NCBI RefSeq assembly: GCF_051020955.1
Contig: NC_135019.1
Coordinates: 23,379,375-23,443,374 of the forward strand
DNA length: 64,000 nucleotides
Direction of reading: 5' to 3'
Source: Megalopta genalis
Taxonomy: Eukaryota > Arthropoda > Insecta > Hymenoptera > Halictidae
Shown in pieces: positions 46,931 through 60,300 of this stretch. Position 1 is the first letter of the stretch. Each line of letters starts with the position of its first letter. The notes under the pieces were generated by a model. The model was not told the DNA's origin. It did not search any database and saw only the letters and a program-made list of their open reading frames with translations. Position numbers and translations under genes: made by a program.

Positions 46931-48341
46931 TATTTATCCGAAAAAAGTCGTGAAAACAAATTTGATAGGCCCAAGAAATGAAAATACAAGGGAACAGTAC
47001 TAGCACGAAACAATTAGCGATCAGAACTTCGAACGAATCTCGAAAGTGAAAACATGTTACATGCAGCGTTATTCCATGCAACCACGGAATCGCGTTTAGT
47101 AGTCGGAAGTTTTCGAATGAGATGCCGTAACATACAGTGGCTCGCATTAATATTCGAACATCATGTAACACAGAATAACTTCTTTAAAAGTGGACAAAAT
47201 GATATGTATTTTTGTAGAAATGTTATAGCGACTACTTCAACTTTTTAATCCGAGCCCACGAAGTAAATTTACACAATACGTTTTGTAAATCTCGATGACT
47301 TATTCTGCATAGTGAAAATTGTATCGATAACGAAAAAGTGTTATGATCATTACAACATTTAGCAGAACAAATCCGCAGCTGTTAATTAGAGATTTCATGT
47401 TAAATATTGAATGATCAGCGACAGGTGATATGTTAATTTAACAGCCTTAGAAATTTCGCAAAATCAAAATAATTTATTGAGGCTATTTATACATTTACTG
47501 TCCTACTTCCGACGCTGTTCATGTGGAAAAACTTAGTAGAAGTACCTACTCAAATTTCATGTTATCGATTAAACGTTATGTCAAGTATTAGTAGCCACGC
47601 TTACATGGAATTTCTTTTTCATATTTTTTTTAACGCTTATTGACCTTTTTAAAGCCGTTAAAAGCAACAAATCGAAAAAACCTTTTAAAAAACCCCAGGC
47701 TCGTACCACGATGCACAGTGAACCGGATCGAAAAATTCAGTGGCATTTAGTTAAAACATGAACTCTTCTAAATATCTCTTTCAATAATCAAATAATTTGT
47801 ATTGCTTTACAAAGGCCTATGAACCTTAGAAGCGAAGAAATTAATGAAATTGAATAAATATTTGAGATACCATGAACATTTGAAGTGGAGCATTTTGAAA
47901 GTAGGATATTTCACCTGACAAAACTCCTCACCTTCCTTCTGATTACTGATGTGATGTCCTGATTATTGTGTTCCCTATTTTCTCTCAGCCTTTTTATACG
48001 ATAAAAGATCAACCCTTTCAAATAAGAAATTATCCCCCTTTTTAGTAGTTACTAAGAGTAATAAACTTAAAAAGTTATACTGATTGATGCACGACAAATT
48101 TAAAAAATTTCCTATAGTTGACAGAGGATAATTTTTAAGCGCCAAGGAATTCCGCATTCTAGCAAAAGAGAAAATTTTCTTTACACAGTTTCCTTTAAAT
48201 AACTGTTATAAGAGCATATCCGGCATGATCCGCTCTTAAAAATTATAATCATTCAAAGACAACTGCGTAACGTCGCTCACGAGAGCGCCCGGGCGCAGCG
48301 CAGTGTATCCATCGTTGGCACCCCGTAAAACGCGATGGGAC
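46931..48341. other. non-coding stretch
   Basis: No gene supported. Confidence 0.4.
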
Positions 48342-48440
48342 CTAAGAATTCTTACACTTCGAAACATTTGAAATATTTATGTTATTGACATAACCTAAGA
48401 ATTCTTACACTTCGACACATTTGAAATATTTATGTTATTC
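48342..48440. repeat. two-copy tandem duplication, ~50 bp
   Basis: CCTAAGAATTCTTACACTTC and the following AAACATTTGAAATATTTATG (CACATTT in copy 2) occur twice in direct succession with one substitution visible, so the duplication is recent. Confidence 0.92.
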
Positions 48441-48681
48441 TGCAGATAATTCAATGTCTGGCTGCATCAGTTGGCTCAAAACGAGATGAGAGTGAATACT
48501 GACATATTGGAAGCAACTCTAGAAAATTTCGAACTGTTGTGTAGTTTTCACCGTTTTATTTTGTTCACAGTTTAACTTTATACTTGTCTAGTTTATGCGT
48601 GTTTAGTTATAGCGTGTTTGTTATATATGTATTCATATTTATCCGTGTTCTGTTAAGTACATTAGCGAAGTTCATATTTAA

Positions 48682-48914
48682 CCCTTTGCACTCGAAGCCA
48701 TTTTAACTGTAAATCGAAAATAATTTCTCCGACTTACAGTATCTCCATTTTGCAGGACAAAGTGCATTTGATGCATACGAAATTGAGTCTAGCGATTCAT
48801 ACAACGGTTACACTTTTAATAACGTTTAAAATTTAAGCTTCGATGAGATATATGACAATTTTAGTGGTGCCTCAGAGTAGAGTGCCTCAGAATTCACCAC
48901 TCGAGTGCAAAGGG
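48682..48914. mobile_element. piggyBac-like MITE
   Basis: 233 bp flanked by TTAA on both sides (48678-48681, 48915-48918), with inverted ends CCCTTTGCACTCGA and TCGAGTGCAAAGGG, perfect over 14 bp. The ends match those of the 28342-29398 element. Confidence 0.93.
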
Positions 48915-48918
48915 TTAA

Positions 48919-51540
48919 GATTCTATTTAATATCGACATTTATAATGCAGGTTTTTCACAGAAATGAAGATCTATTTAATATTTTAAGAAATTCTGGTAA
49001 ATTCATGGCTAGTTTAAAAATATTTTGTTACAAATTAAAAACAAAATGGGTTTAATCATATTATACTGACTCATATTATACTGACTCTTACTTTTATTAA
49101 TAAACTGTTATTTTTATTGTTATTGTTATTTGAGATGTCTGTATGGTTGGCTATTTTACCACGGAGCCTCGTAGGACTTCCTCAAATAATTCCTACAATA
49201 TAAAATACACATTTAGAAAGTAAAAAATAATTTGTAAAATTATATTTAAAGAATTTTCTTTTTCATAAAAAATATCAATGAAAATTAATTAGGAATTATT
49301 GTTTAACAAATAAATAAAAAATAAATATTTATTATTAAATTTAATTATCTATAGTAAAAAATAACTATTTTTTACATCTCCAATGGTTCAAAAGTTATAA
49401 CAGAATGTCAATGAATTTCTCGATCCGGCCCATTGTGCGATGAGTTAATCAAATAGAAATTTTCAAATTAGTTTATTGCAGTAATGAACCTCTCAATTCT
49501 TTTGCGCCTTTCATATCTTACCTAATTTAGGCATACGTAATATTCAGCACAAGTATTAATTTCATAATTTTACGGATAATTGCCTCAACAGCATACGATG
49601 AAAATAGAATAACAATTCTTAATATTTACTTGTAAAATTGGAAGCAATCTTGCATAATGTATAATGTAGTCTGTATCCTGCTGATCAACGAAACGACCTA
49701 GATTTTCGCTGTTCTAATTTGTGCGTAATTAATGAACATCGATTACGTGTACTTCCTTTCACGTGATTAAATTATAAAAATACCCGAGATTGTTATACTC
49801 TGCTTGCAACCTGGTTAAGCTTTTAGGGCATGCCGCTGCATCCAACATAGTCTAGGCCTTTGTGTATGCACGGTAGATGACAGCGCCCGATCGTGAGTCA
49901 TTGTTTGACTAAATGTGAACACTTTGCAACAATTAGGTGACTGGAAACTCCGCCACGGTAATGACTCTTGTCCATTCTTCCCGATTTCTACGACAGTTCT
50001 CGACTAAACACCGCATCACTCAAATATAACAATGCCCGCGCGTGCTCTAAATATAATATCCCGCGATACTCTACCTCTCAAAATAAAAATGTTCGTCAAA
50101 CGAAGAGAATATACCGACGTTCGCGTGATTTGAGACGTACTGTCACAACTTAATGGAAATATGTAATATCAGATTTGCATTTATCTTCCTTTTTAACACG
50201 TGGGCGGTCATGTCAATCATAATTATTTGTTCGAGCTTAACGATTAGTGATTAGTAATTATGTTATCCGACGTTTGACATTATCGAGTTTTTGTGGTGTT
50301 TACTAATGAAAAGACTGCGAGTATTCCTATAATTTTGATAATTTTACAGTTTAGATAAAAAAAATATGCTATGTGATTCCAGGTTACTTATTTTTATCCC
50401 TTAAGCCGCGTCGTTAAATATATGGTCTCCGTTCAAATAAAAATGTGCTCCAGACGGAACTCGAGAGAAAATTAAAATTCATTAGCTCGGATTTGCAAAA
50501 AATATATAATAGTTATACATATGTTTAATAATCAATCGATGGTAATGTTGTGTTCAACATGTTTCAAAAATATGTGATTACATTTTCTGACAATTAATCG
50601 AAATGCGAGAAATCATTAAGAAACAATATTTACCGTCCGAAATTGTCATTTTTCATAATCTTACAATTGTACTCGATCAACAATTTCTTGTGTTTGATGC
50701 TGTAGGATTTTTTTGCAAATATTTTCTATTAATAACTGCCGATTTTATGCATTTGTAACAATTATCACAAAATTTACAGTTTATTGAAATTACTGAGAGA
50801 AGAAATAATTTATAATTTTCATAAATCCACAATCTTCATCTCGCACCAAAACGTGGAAGAAAGAAATAACAGAAATTGACAAATAACATTTTTATTTTTG
50901 CCGATATTGTGCGTCGCAGTTTCAAACAACGAAGTTAAATTTCGATCTTACGTGAAATACAAAATGGTGACCGTCGTATATTCATGTACACTCTATACTC
51001 GGGCAAGGATTAAATTAAAGCCAATATTACAGATCCAAAATGGTTCAATTCCCTAATTTGATTGGTTGTCAGATATTTCCCCATTAAATAATTACGTCTA
51101 GTACAGCTAACCCGCTTCGTTACAAATGAAGGAAGCAAAGCGATGGGATTACTAATGCATTTTATTTGATTACCATTTTTCGTGTTCGAAATTCAAAATG
51201 ATTCGGAATGGTGTAATTTCTAAAGTCTAATTTATGTGTTTTCTGTTGCTTTTGCGATAACAGTTAAAGATGGCTCCAATTTGTCGCATCTAGATTTGTT
51301 CACGAACCCCCCGAGAAGCTCGATCGTGTTTCATATCTGTTTGAGTCTGCACTTTAAGCCCGCAGTTATCGGAAGTTATGCTGTTAAATGCTGTGCGCCA
51401 GCATCAAGTGTATCGCGAGGAACGTCTTTGCAGTTTCGTGAACATTTCGAGTTATCATAAATTGAAGATCTGTTTGTAATCATTGCAGTCTATAGTAATT
51501 GCAAGGTGCTCGCACTTGTAATTACGGCAGATCAAAATAT
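48919..51540. other. AT-rich non-coding stretch
   Basis: No gene supported. 49820-50140 is somewhat CpG-richer. Confidence 0.45.
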
Positions 51541-52344
51541 GAGCCGTCTTTTATGAAAGTGGTATAAGTCTATTTTTGGAAAAAAAACGAGTTAATGGTA
51601 CTTTTAGTAAGATATTGATATCCTCTTTTTATATTTGTAATCATACATTCATTGGAACAAAAAAAATGTTATGGCAAAATCTTTTTTTTTGAAAGTGGAA
51701 TAAGTTCATTCATAATAATTATTTATTATAATGTAATAAAGAATTGCCGAAAAAGATAGCTAGACGAAGCAATAACAAACAGGAAAAAAAATACGGACGG
51801 AGAAATTATAAATTAGCTGAAATTATGCTGGATGCGGTTTAAAAGGGATGAACCGCACAAAATAAGTTTAAAATATAAAAAAGTTTTTTATGTTTAGTTA
51901 TCTTAACGAAGAAATTTACTTTTCACACTTGTTTATTTGTATTTTCTTTTTTAATATAACTGAATTTAATTCTTAATAAACTTGATTACTCGTGTACTTA
52001 TATGTCTTCATTTTAATTATTATTTTTTACATTGAAAATCCATTTCAGTGAAGCCAATATCTATAAAAATATGGATTCAAATTTCCTCTTGTTTTTATTT
52101 TTTATAATATGTTATTATTGAAAATGGTATAAATCCATTTGAAGCTAAAAAATCGTTCATTTTCTTTAACAATTTTAATAATTATTATTGTATAATAAAA
52201 TCTAACAGGTTTATAATGTTAAAAACATCACCCGAATTGATTAACTTTTGCCAACATATTTAAATCGATTCAAACGTAAAACCTTTAAATATCTTGACAT
52301 ATGAAAAAATGGGCTTATACCACTTTCAAGAAAATTCACAGTTC
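51541..52344. mobile_element. foldback element (GAGCCG...GAAAGT family), long copy
   Basis: 804 bp. The left end GAGCCGTCTTTTATGAAAGT matches the ends of 37557-37792. The right end TTATACCACTTTCAAGAAAA and the subterminal AACCTTTAAATATCTTGACA match that element's right side (AACCCTTAAATATATCGACT). Two internal copies of a GAAAGTGGAATAAGT-like motif occur. No coding region. Confidence 0.75.
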
Positions 52345-52822
52345 TTCTATTTTAGTTTTTCTTCAAAATATCTTTGAACCCGAAAAGTAAATGTCTGTTT
52401 TACCTCGATTTTTATAAGAGCAAACTTGTACTACACGTCAGAGTAATCATACCGAAAATATGAAGTCAATTAGATTACTGATAATATTGGACAGGTGAAT
52501 AACGGATGGACGTTAATTCTGAAAATGCTTCATTTTGAAAAATGAGAATGGATATTATTTTCGACACGATGTAATGGAAGCAATTGCTGTGAATACGGAT
52601 GCTGAATATATAAAATACACATCTTCGGAAGCTAATTTGTGATAATACCTACAAGAATTAAGCAAACACATATTTCCTTTGTTGTAGAATTCGTTGTATT
52701 CGAAATATAATATGTAATAGATTCATTTACTATAGTTTCATCATATATTATGCCATTAGTATATTTGTACTATATTAATTCATATAATACGCAATCTAAT
52801 TCTATTAAAATTATTTTGCGAC

Positions 52823-52982
52823 ATTTTTATGGCACCTTGTACAAGTGTTTAACATTTTGGTTGCAAGAGATTCGAAAATGAATCTTTTCGCAGATGTACT
52901 ATATTTTTTTAATTGTATTAGAAATAATAATAATATTTAACATTATTCTGCAATACGTAGGATTGCTGAAAAAGTGATTGAT
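52823..52982. repeat. inverted repeat pair, left member
   Basis: About 160 bp, including TTGCAAGAGATTCGAAAATG and TTGTATTAGAAATAATAATA. It is the diverged reverse complement of 55245-55394, with roughly 85% match by eye. Confidence 0.85.
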
Positions 52983-55244
52983 ACGATTATAAGAGATGAC
53001 TTGAGAATTCCAACAGTGTAATCTGAAATAGTTAAATTCATCATTGAATATGCAAGGAAACTCGGCAACCATCCAAATCAACTATCAGCAAACTTGTTCA
53101 ATATTATTATTAGAATTTATGCGAATCGCTGGACGAATACAACATGATATTGTTAACCATCAATTAATCAATTTATTTATTGCTCGTAGGCAGATTGTAA
53201 ATTTATATGGGAGAAAGAAAGAAGAATGTTCATTTAAAAAAATGTTGTTTCTCCATGAGCTTAAATATATAAAAGTAACCCTTGAAACTTGGCAAGTGTA
53301 AAAAAGTATTTTGCACAAGTATAAAAAATTAATCAGCTAGAATTTTCTTTCTATTGCTTCTAATTACGTTTACATAACCGGCTGCAATACAATAAAAAGT
53401 GCGCACATCCTTTTCACTGAATTTTTATTCCACATGCATGCCGACACGTAGCTATTTCTATCTTACATGGTTAAAACTGAAAAATTTTATAACGACGCGA
53501 CGGTAAAAAGCGCGTTCGCCAGTAAACATGTTATGGAAGCATTCTTTACAGAGTACTTTTACGTTGTGCACCACGGTGTTAAATATTTTTTTATCAACTC
53601 AGAACCTTTGCCATGTCCCAACTGTGTTCGTTTGCGCTGCGTATTTCATAATAAATTAATGCAAAAAGTGTTGCCGCGAGAGATCACCGTACTTCGACAC
53701 CTGATGATGACGTATCACGCCGTAAATACCGTTTCGCCGCCGACAGAGTTTCCCTCGCGTTACGAAAATTTCAAATATTTTGTTTTTCAATAACAAGACT
53801 CCGGAATTATTTCGTCGGCGTAATTTTAATAAAATCTTTACGAGCCTGGAATAATTAATGGCACGTAATCGTTATTACCGGCGGCAGATGAGTTCCCGCT
53901 GTGGACGCAACGTAGCGCCGTTAATTTTTAAAACAAAACCCGTTGTTGCAAATCCAATGTTCCATGTATCCATCAAGTAATAAGAGACTGTTATCTGCGC
54001 GCGCACGTTTTAGGATTATTTTAAGAGCCAAAGGATAAGCCCGAGGCGTAAGTACTCCGAATTCGTGTTCAGCACGAATATGGAATATTGTGATGTGTCG
54101 AAGAATACTTTCACGTTTTTACCACAACTAAGAAAGGAACCGTACACTCACAAGGGAGCCCTGATGACCGATACTAAATAAGTGCTTAGAAATCGCAAAC
54201 GACAAATAACATCTGAAAATAAGTTCGAACATTAATTGTATCGTAATTCTTAATCCATGAATCTGTGTGTTTGATAAAAAATGATTTTTCTCCGTCAACA
54301 CTCAATCAGCGGACTTAATCGATTAAAGTTGTTTAGGATTTCAAGGCGATTTATGGTGCGTACGTGACTTCTCGTACCATGACAAGGGGGCCTTTCTCAG
54401 CATTCATGGGAACGTTCACATCTGGCATCATAAACAGATAGAGCGTCTAAATTCGACACTCGAACTTTTCCTTAAAACTCCAAGAACCGAACGACGCACC
54501 ATAAATCCCTCGAAATGTGAAGAGCGCTTGCGGAACCCCGGGACGGACCCCAGGTCGCACTCCACGCCGGACCACCGGGGTGGGAAAATTACAAGGCCCG
54601 GTCTGTCTTAACGAACAAATGGGCGGTACTATTAACAAATTTAGGATTGGCTAGTGGACATCCCCATCTTGCGGAAAACCTCCAAAGGGGTAGGGGTTGG
54701 AGTCAATGTGGGAGGTGGGCCAAGAAATTTAGAAGCAGAATCAATTCTCACACCGAAGGCAAACGTGCTCTTCGTGTATAGACCAGTATGGTCATCACAC
54801 ATACAGTAAACTAAGTATAGAAACAACGGCTCTTGCCGGCCATCTCTTGATGGTCATCTTCAATATACGAGCGTGATTGTGCACCAGCCACAACTCAACC
54901 CGCGCTTGTTACCAAAAGTATATCTCAGTATGATTTATCATTTTATTTATTAAACTTAAGGTATTCCTTCTAAACGCGTTAGTTTTCTTATATATCTTCA
55001 CTTAAATCTTCGTTTAATTAGCAGCAATCAGACAATCAAATAATAACATTTATACTCTAGGTCCAAATGGACCCAAGCCCCATCGTGCAGGTGTTAAAAT
55101 AAAAAACAGCCACGATCTAAACACGGTTAAATTCTTGGATGCATTTATTAACGCTTCGACTATCGCGCCAAAACATAGCAAAATTTCATAAAATTGAAGT
55201 ATTTCATTTTGTTAAATTAAAATTGAAAAGTCAAGTTGTATGAC
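52983..55244. other. interval between the inverted repeats
   Basis: No recognised gene. 53460-54000 and 54360-54960 are GC-richer. The frames 53044-53301 and 53467-53793 (108 codons) lack domain similarity. The second part includes GGACGGACCCCAGGTCGCAC-like GC-rich sequence that stands out from its surroundings. Confidence 0.45.
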
Positions 55245-55394
55245 GTCAACCACTTTTTTAACAATCCTACGTGTTGCGGAATAATGTTCAATATTATTAT
55301 TTCTAATACAATTAGAAAGATATAATACACCAGCGAAAAGATTAATTTTCGAATCTCTTGCAATCAAAGTGTTAGTGCATAGTGCCATAAAAAT
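55245..55394. repeat. inverted repeat pair, right member
   Basis: Reverse complement partner of 52823-52982; contains TTCGAATCTCTTGCAATCAA. Both members stop at the same ATTTTTATGGC boundary on their outer side. Confidence 0.85.
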
Positions 55395-56387
55395 CGGTGT
55401 CTATCAGTCACCGATATCCCCTTTGTCAGTAGCGACGTTTCTTTCGTGTTTCGTAGAATAGAGACCGTGGCTGGACAAACCGAGCGATTAAAATTCCTGC
55501 CAGAGTTAGGTTTCCTGTAAGCTTGGTTGACCCTTGAATAGCTATCCTTGAACGCAATCGCAACACAGGGATATCTGTGTTATATTGCAATTAGCATTCG
55601 GCCGGCGTCCGCCTAATCAAATTTCGCAGTGCGTCTGATTCGGATGGGACGGCTGGTTTACGGGAAAATCAGTCGGCCGCGATTATTAGCTGAAAGTAGC
55701 CAATTAGGCTTTGCCGTTGCATTTCTCGAATGTCGTTCTTACAAGATCTTTCGGAAGAAGTAGCGTTAAATAAAGTACTGCAAACTGATTTTGTGAAACA
55801 TAACAAAATATATGTTTGCACCATTTTCATTAAATGGCACAAGGTTTATGGTAGACAACAAAGTTTTTGCGGTAGTTTTTAAATATTGATGGCTGTCGCA
55901 TGAAACTGCATGAACAAAAAACGAGTTGTAATAAACGCGGAAAAGCAGTATAAAAAGAAAATAATATTATTTTACGCATCGTTAAGTCGTACAGATCTAT
56001 CAAGCATGGTATAGGGAATACAAAAATATTTATTGACATACTCGCTCAAGTCTGTCATTAATAGCCTGTAGATTTGATGCATTAATGGGAAAAATGAGTG
56101 GATGAAATTGAAATAAGTGAACGGATTTAGAGGAGCGAAGTACATATGTTGGTGTACTAATTTCAACTAATTGAAATTATTAAAGAAAGAAGTTAAATTG
56201 TATTTGACTCCTGTAATTTGCAATTGCGGCAGAAAAAATTGTTATTTTGCATAAAGATCGACAAAACGAGAGTACACTTTAAAATTAAGTGATTTAACAT
56301 TATAATCATGCTTTTGTCTTTATACAAAAACTTGCAAACTACAATATAAATACACAAATGAGATGCAATTGAATTCCACCATTCTAA
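55395..56387. other. non-coding stretch
   Basis: CpG-richer at 55420-55720, otherwise AT-rich; no gene supported. Confidence 0.4.
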
Positions 56388-57695
56388 CAATTTCATTTAA
56401 AAGAAGAATTTTTATCAAAATGTAGTGCGACAAAATGATGCACATTTAACTAAAACTGATGTATAGCAATAAATCAACGATGATATTTATAATGCTTTAT
56501 ATTTTGTGACTTCTCCTTTACATTTATTAACAGTCATCATTATCTTTGGCAAAGATTTCTAGAGTTTTCTAATACTTTTTGTGTGACTCTAATTGCTCCC
56601 ATTCATCTTGAATACATTTTTTCATTCAGCATTGTTTTAAAATTGTCTGCAATTTGTACATACAGTTTGTTAAAGATTTTCACAGCAATGTTCAACGATA
56701 TGACGTTGTTGCCAATCCAAAACGTGATTTTTTCCTCGAGAAAAGTATTCTTTTACTACTTCCGCAGAGTATACTGCGGCATTATCCGGTTGAAAAATAC
56801 AGGGTGTCTTCGCAAGTATGGACAAGCGGGCACCGGGTGAAATTTCTCATAAAAAAGAAACGTGAAAAAATATATAGAATAACTTTTTTTTGTTTGGGAC
56901 TTGGTTTTCAAGAAAATTCAGTTTGCAAATTTGCTTTGTACAGTCCCAAAACAACGCCCAGATTATAAAGAAAAATGGACAGTTTGGAAAAAGGAGGTAC
57001 GATTATTCGAACCTTGCGGCTCGTTTTATGGTTACTGATAATCGGTAACTATAAAATCGGGCCGCAAGGCTCGAATAATCGTATTTCTTTTTTCCATTTT
57101 GTTTATTTTTTTTGTACAATCTGAGTGTCAATTTAGGGAGAATTTATTGTACAAATACTTTAGCAAATTTTTAGAGTCAATTTTTGAAATCTTGCTAAAA
57201 CGTACGTACGGAGCATATTTGCAAACTTAATTGTCTCGAAAACCAAGTCCCAAACAAAAAGTTTTCATAGTTTCTTTGTGAGGAATCACCCGTTGCCTAC
57301 TTGTACATACTTTCAGGGACACCCTGTATTTTTCAGCTGGATAATGCCGTAGCACACACTGCGGAAGTAGTAAAAGAGTACTTTTCTCGAGAAAAAAAAT
57401 CGCATTTTGGATTGACAAAAACGTCGCATCGTTAAAAATTGCTGTAGAAATCTTAACTGAACTGTCTATGCAAATTGCAGATAACTTCAGAACATTGCCG
57501 AATGAAAAAATATATTCAAGATGAGTGGAGGAACTAGAGACAAAAGTATTAAAAAACTCTATTAATCTATGCCAAAAGCATTAAATATTATTCGTTGATA
57601 TACTATCGTTAAATATACTATCATTTTTCGTTAAATATACTATTATTTCGTCGCACTATATTTCGATAAAAATTCTTCTTCTTTAAATGAAATTG
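56388..57695. mobile_element. 1.3-kb palindromic (foldback) element
   Basis: Arms of roughly 640 bp are inverted copies with substitutions and indels. The outer ends are CAATTTCATTTAAAAGAAGA and the complement TTCTTCTTTAAATGAAATTG. Matching internal pairs include ACTACTTCCGCAG with CTGCGGAAGTAGT, and AATACAGGGTGTC (56797 on) with GACACCCTGTATT (to 57330). The centre at about 57003-57088 is a hairpin of ATTATTCGAACCTTGCGGCTCG-like sequence. Frames at 56583-56968 and 57227-57418 arise from the symmetric arms and have no identified domain. Confidence 0.85.
56800..57326. mobile_element. inner CAGGGTGTC...GACACCCTG element with TA flanks
   Basis: Within the palindrome, a 527-bp unit starts CAGGGTGTC and ends GACACCCTG with TA on both sides, as Tc1/mariner MITEs do. 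It could be an insertion at the centre of an older palindrome, or the whole 1.3 kb could be one element. Confidence 0.5.
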
Positions 57696-60165
57696 TATAT
57701 GTTTGCATATGTTTTATAGTGGTGTTTTGCAAATATGCATGAAAACAAAACCTTGATTATAATCTTAAATAAATCAAAATCATTTAATTTTAAAGTGTGC
57801 CATCTTTTCGTCGCGTATTGTAGTCTTTGGAAATTTACCTTGGCTTTAAGCGGAGTGCATAAGCAACACTATAAAAGTAGTTCACAGTGCTAGAATTCAT
57901 CAAACAGCGACTAAAAGCAAGTTAGTTTTAAGTCTAGAAACGAGTTAAAAGTTTCAAAACCACTGCAAAATGTACCGTTTCTGTCATGAACTATAACACG
58001 TTTGGTGTCTAAATGAGTAAATGATATAGTTTACTATCGACTGACATTTGTACGGTTCTCAGAAATATCAGATTATATCAGTACATTAAGTATAGTAATG
58101 CCTACTTGGTCTCTATCGTCCCAGTTTTCAAATCATTTTCCACGTAAACGATTCCCTTTCCTATGGTTTAGTAACAAATGACAAATGTAACCGGAACAAT
58201 AGCCATTTTTCGTAGTTACTCAACGTGAAACGACTCGGCAACAATCGCGCGGAATAAAAATCTTCATTTCTACACGAATTCCCGAGCGATTCGAAGAATT
58301 TGAGACAACAGCGAGCCAGCGAATTGAGACGAATTCAATGCGTGCACGCAAATCGAAAAAGTAGGATGGAATTCTGTTCTACGATATTTTGTTTACCGTA
58401 AAAATTGCGTTTTCTGAACTCTTTGGCCATAAGTGTTCTCGTAAAATACCGTGCATCGTGTATTTACAACAGGCATGGATAATGATTTAATATCGCGGCG
58501 AACCCCAATCACAATAAAACATGTACAACCTCGTAATGTTTACACAAATAGATCGTGGAGAACTGATCCGTTCTTATCGAGCTACCTTCAATTTATTTAC
58601 TGAAATATTCGGAAAATTCATTTCGGCTCTTGTTTCGTTTGGTAGTCAACAGCAACGATTGTTAAGTATATTGTTATGCGATAAGTGTATAAATCTTGTC
58701 GAATATCGATGATATTATTACCGAACAACAATGTACCGTAATTAATGTTGCTTTGAATTTTATTGTGCGAAATGTCTTTGGTTTCCATTCGATTGTTGCT
58801 CTCACGCATTCATCTACCTGTAATTATATTTATTATTATCACTGTCACTTTATATAAACATGAATTAATATAGAAATTCACGTTTCACGTTTTTGAAAAC
58901 AATGCTTTCCGTTTCTACTTTCGCATCCAGAGTAATCGGTTTATCGATTGCACTGTATTTGACGCGAAATGTTTAATAATTTTATTAAAAAACGATTGAT
59001 CACACAAAAGTACTATATACGAACAATAATCTAGAATTGTATCTTGTATTTTCGAAACGGCACAATTTTTTATACCCTCGTGATTTTGTTACAATTTAAT
59101 GTAGATGTTTAAAATTTGCGATAATGAATAAAATAGAATTGGTCAGATTGAAAGGCGAATCAAAAATAGGCGGAATCTATGGGGTTTCAGGATTAGTTGG
59201 AGATTTTGTATCCAGGATGTCACAGAGTTCGTTTTACTGAATTGTTGAAATATTTCGTAATAGAGATACGTTGCGTTTAATACGTTATTTTAGCAATGAA
59301 GATAGAGGGGTGATGATGATCGCGAACGTGTCAAGGGTCATAGAGCACGCTCCAAAATGTGATTTATTTGCAGGTCGCGCGAAAGTGAGCCCGGGGACAG
59401 GGCACGGGCGTTTATGTTTACGATTGAGAAATATTTGGGTCTCGGTGCATATTTCACGTGCACCCGGCGATGTAACATTCTTATCCGGCACGGAATATTT
59501 TCACGGGTCTTAACGTCCTGCGTCTTATGTCGTGTTCCGCTTGAAATAAAACTATTCAGGGCAAAGTGTGTCGTCGCAGTCGCCTCGATACAGAACCGCA
59601 AAGGTTAAGCTTAAAGCAGTCACCTGACATTGCGGTGACATCGCCGGAGTGGCCGCGCCTCTACGCAGACGTTCGGTAAAGATTGTCGTCGGAACCGAAA
59701 AGTGCGTCACTTTCGTTCTCGTTGGCAAATAATCTCGCCCGTTGCTGAACGGTGGCCGGGTAATTATCACTTAAAAATTCATATTTCGCGGATCAAATCC
59801 CAGCGAAATTGGCATCCAATTAGGAGAAGAAACTTAACCGTGAACACTGGTGTAACGCGCGCCGATGCTATTCAATTAATTTATAAATCTCTGTAACGAC
59901 AAACGCAATTAAAAACGGAATTTAGTTGACGGTGTCGTTGAATGCTGCGCAGGAATTAAATTGGCAATATCATCGGCGACTTAGTTGCAAATATTCGTAG
60001 GTTTCACCATCTTGTTTTCTCAATCGTGACGGATTTGAATAAAGCAGATACATACTTACGAAAACTACTACTAAACGAAATGCAGCAAAGTGATACTTTC
60101 AAAAATACGTCATCGAAATCTGTGTTCTGGAATTTATCGAATGAAACACGTTTCATGGTTTTTGC
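57696..60165. other. non-coding stretch
   Basis: No gene supported. 59300-59830 is CpG-richer with overlapping frames on both strands and no domain. Confidence 0.45.
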
Positions 60166-60300
60166 TATTGTCAATAGCTTATTGTCAATATGTGTAAATA
60201 TAAATATTGTCAATAGCTTATCGTCAATATGTATACGTATAAATATTGTCAACAGCTTATTGTCAATGTGTATAAATATAAATATTTTCAATGTTCTAAT
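60166..60300. repeat. 39-bp minisatellite
   Basis: Three to four units near AATATTGTCAATAGCTTATT followed by GTCAATATGTGTAAATAT. The period is a multiple of three and keeps frames open on both strands (60026-60373 plus, 60004-60336 minus). Confidence 0.85.

Noticed and set aside
53467..53793. 108-codon plus-strand frame with a CPNC motif
   Set aside because: A single Cys pair is not a zinc finger; no second pair, no homology recognised, no promoter evidence.
59790..59815. tRNA-like T-arm motif (GGATCAAATCCCAGCG)
   Set aside because: No matching acceptor, D-arm or anticodon arm could be folded around it.
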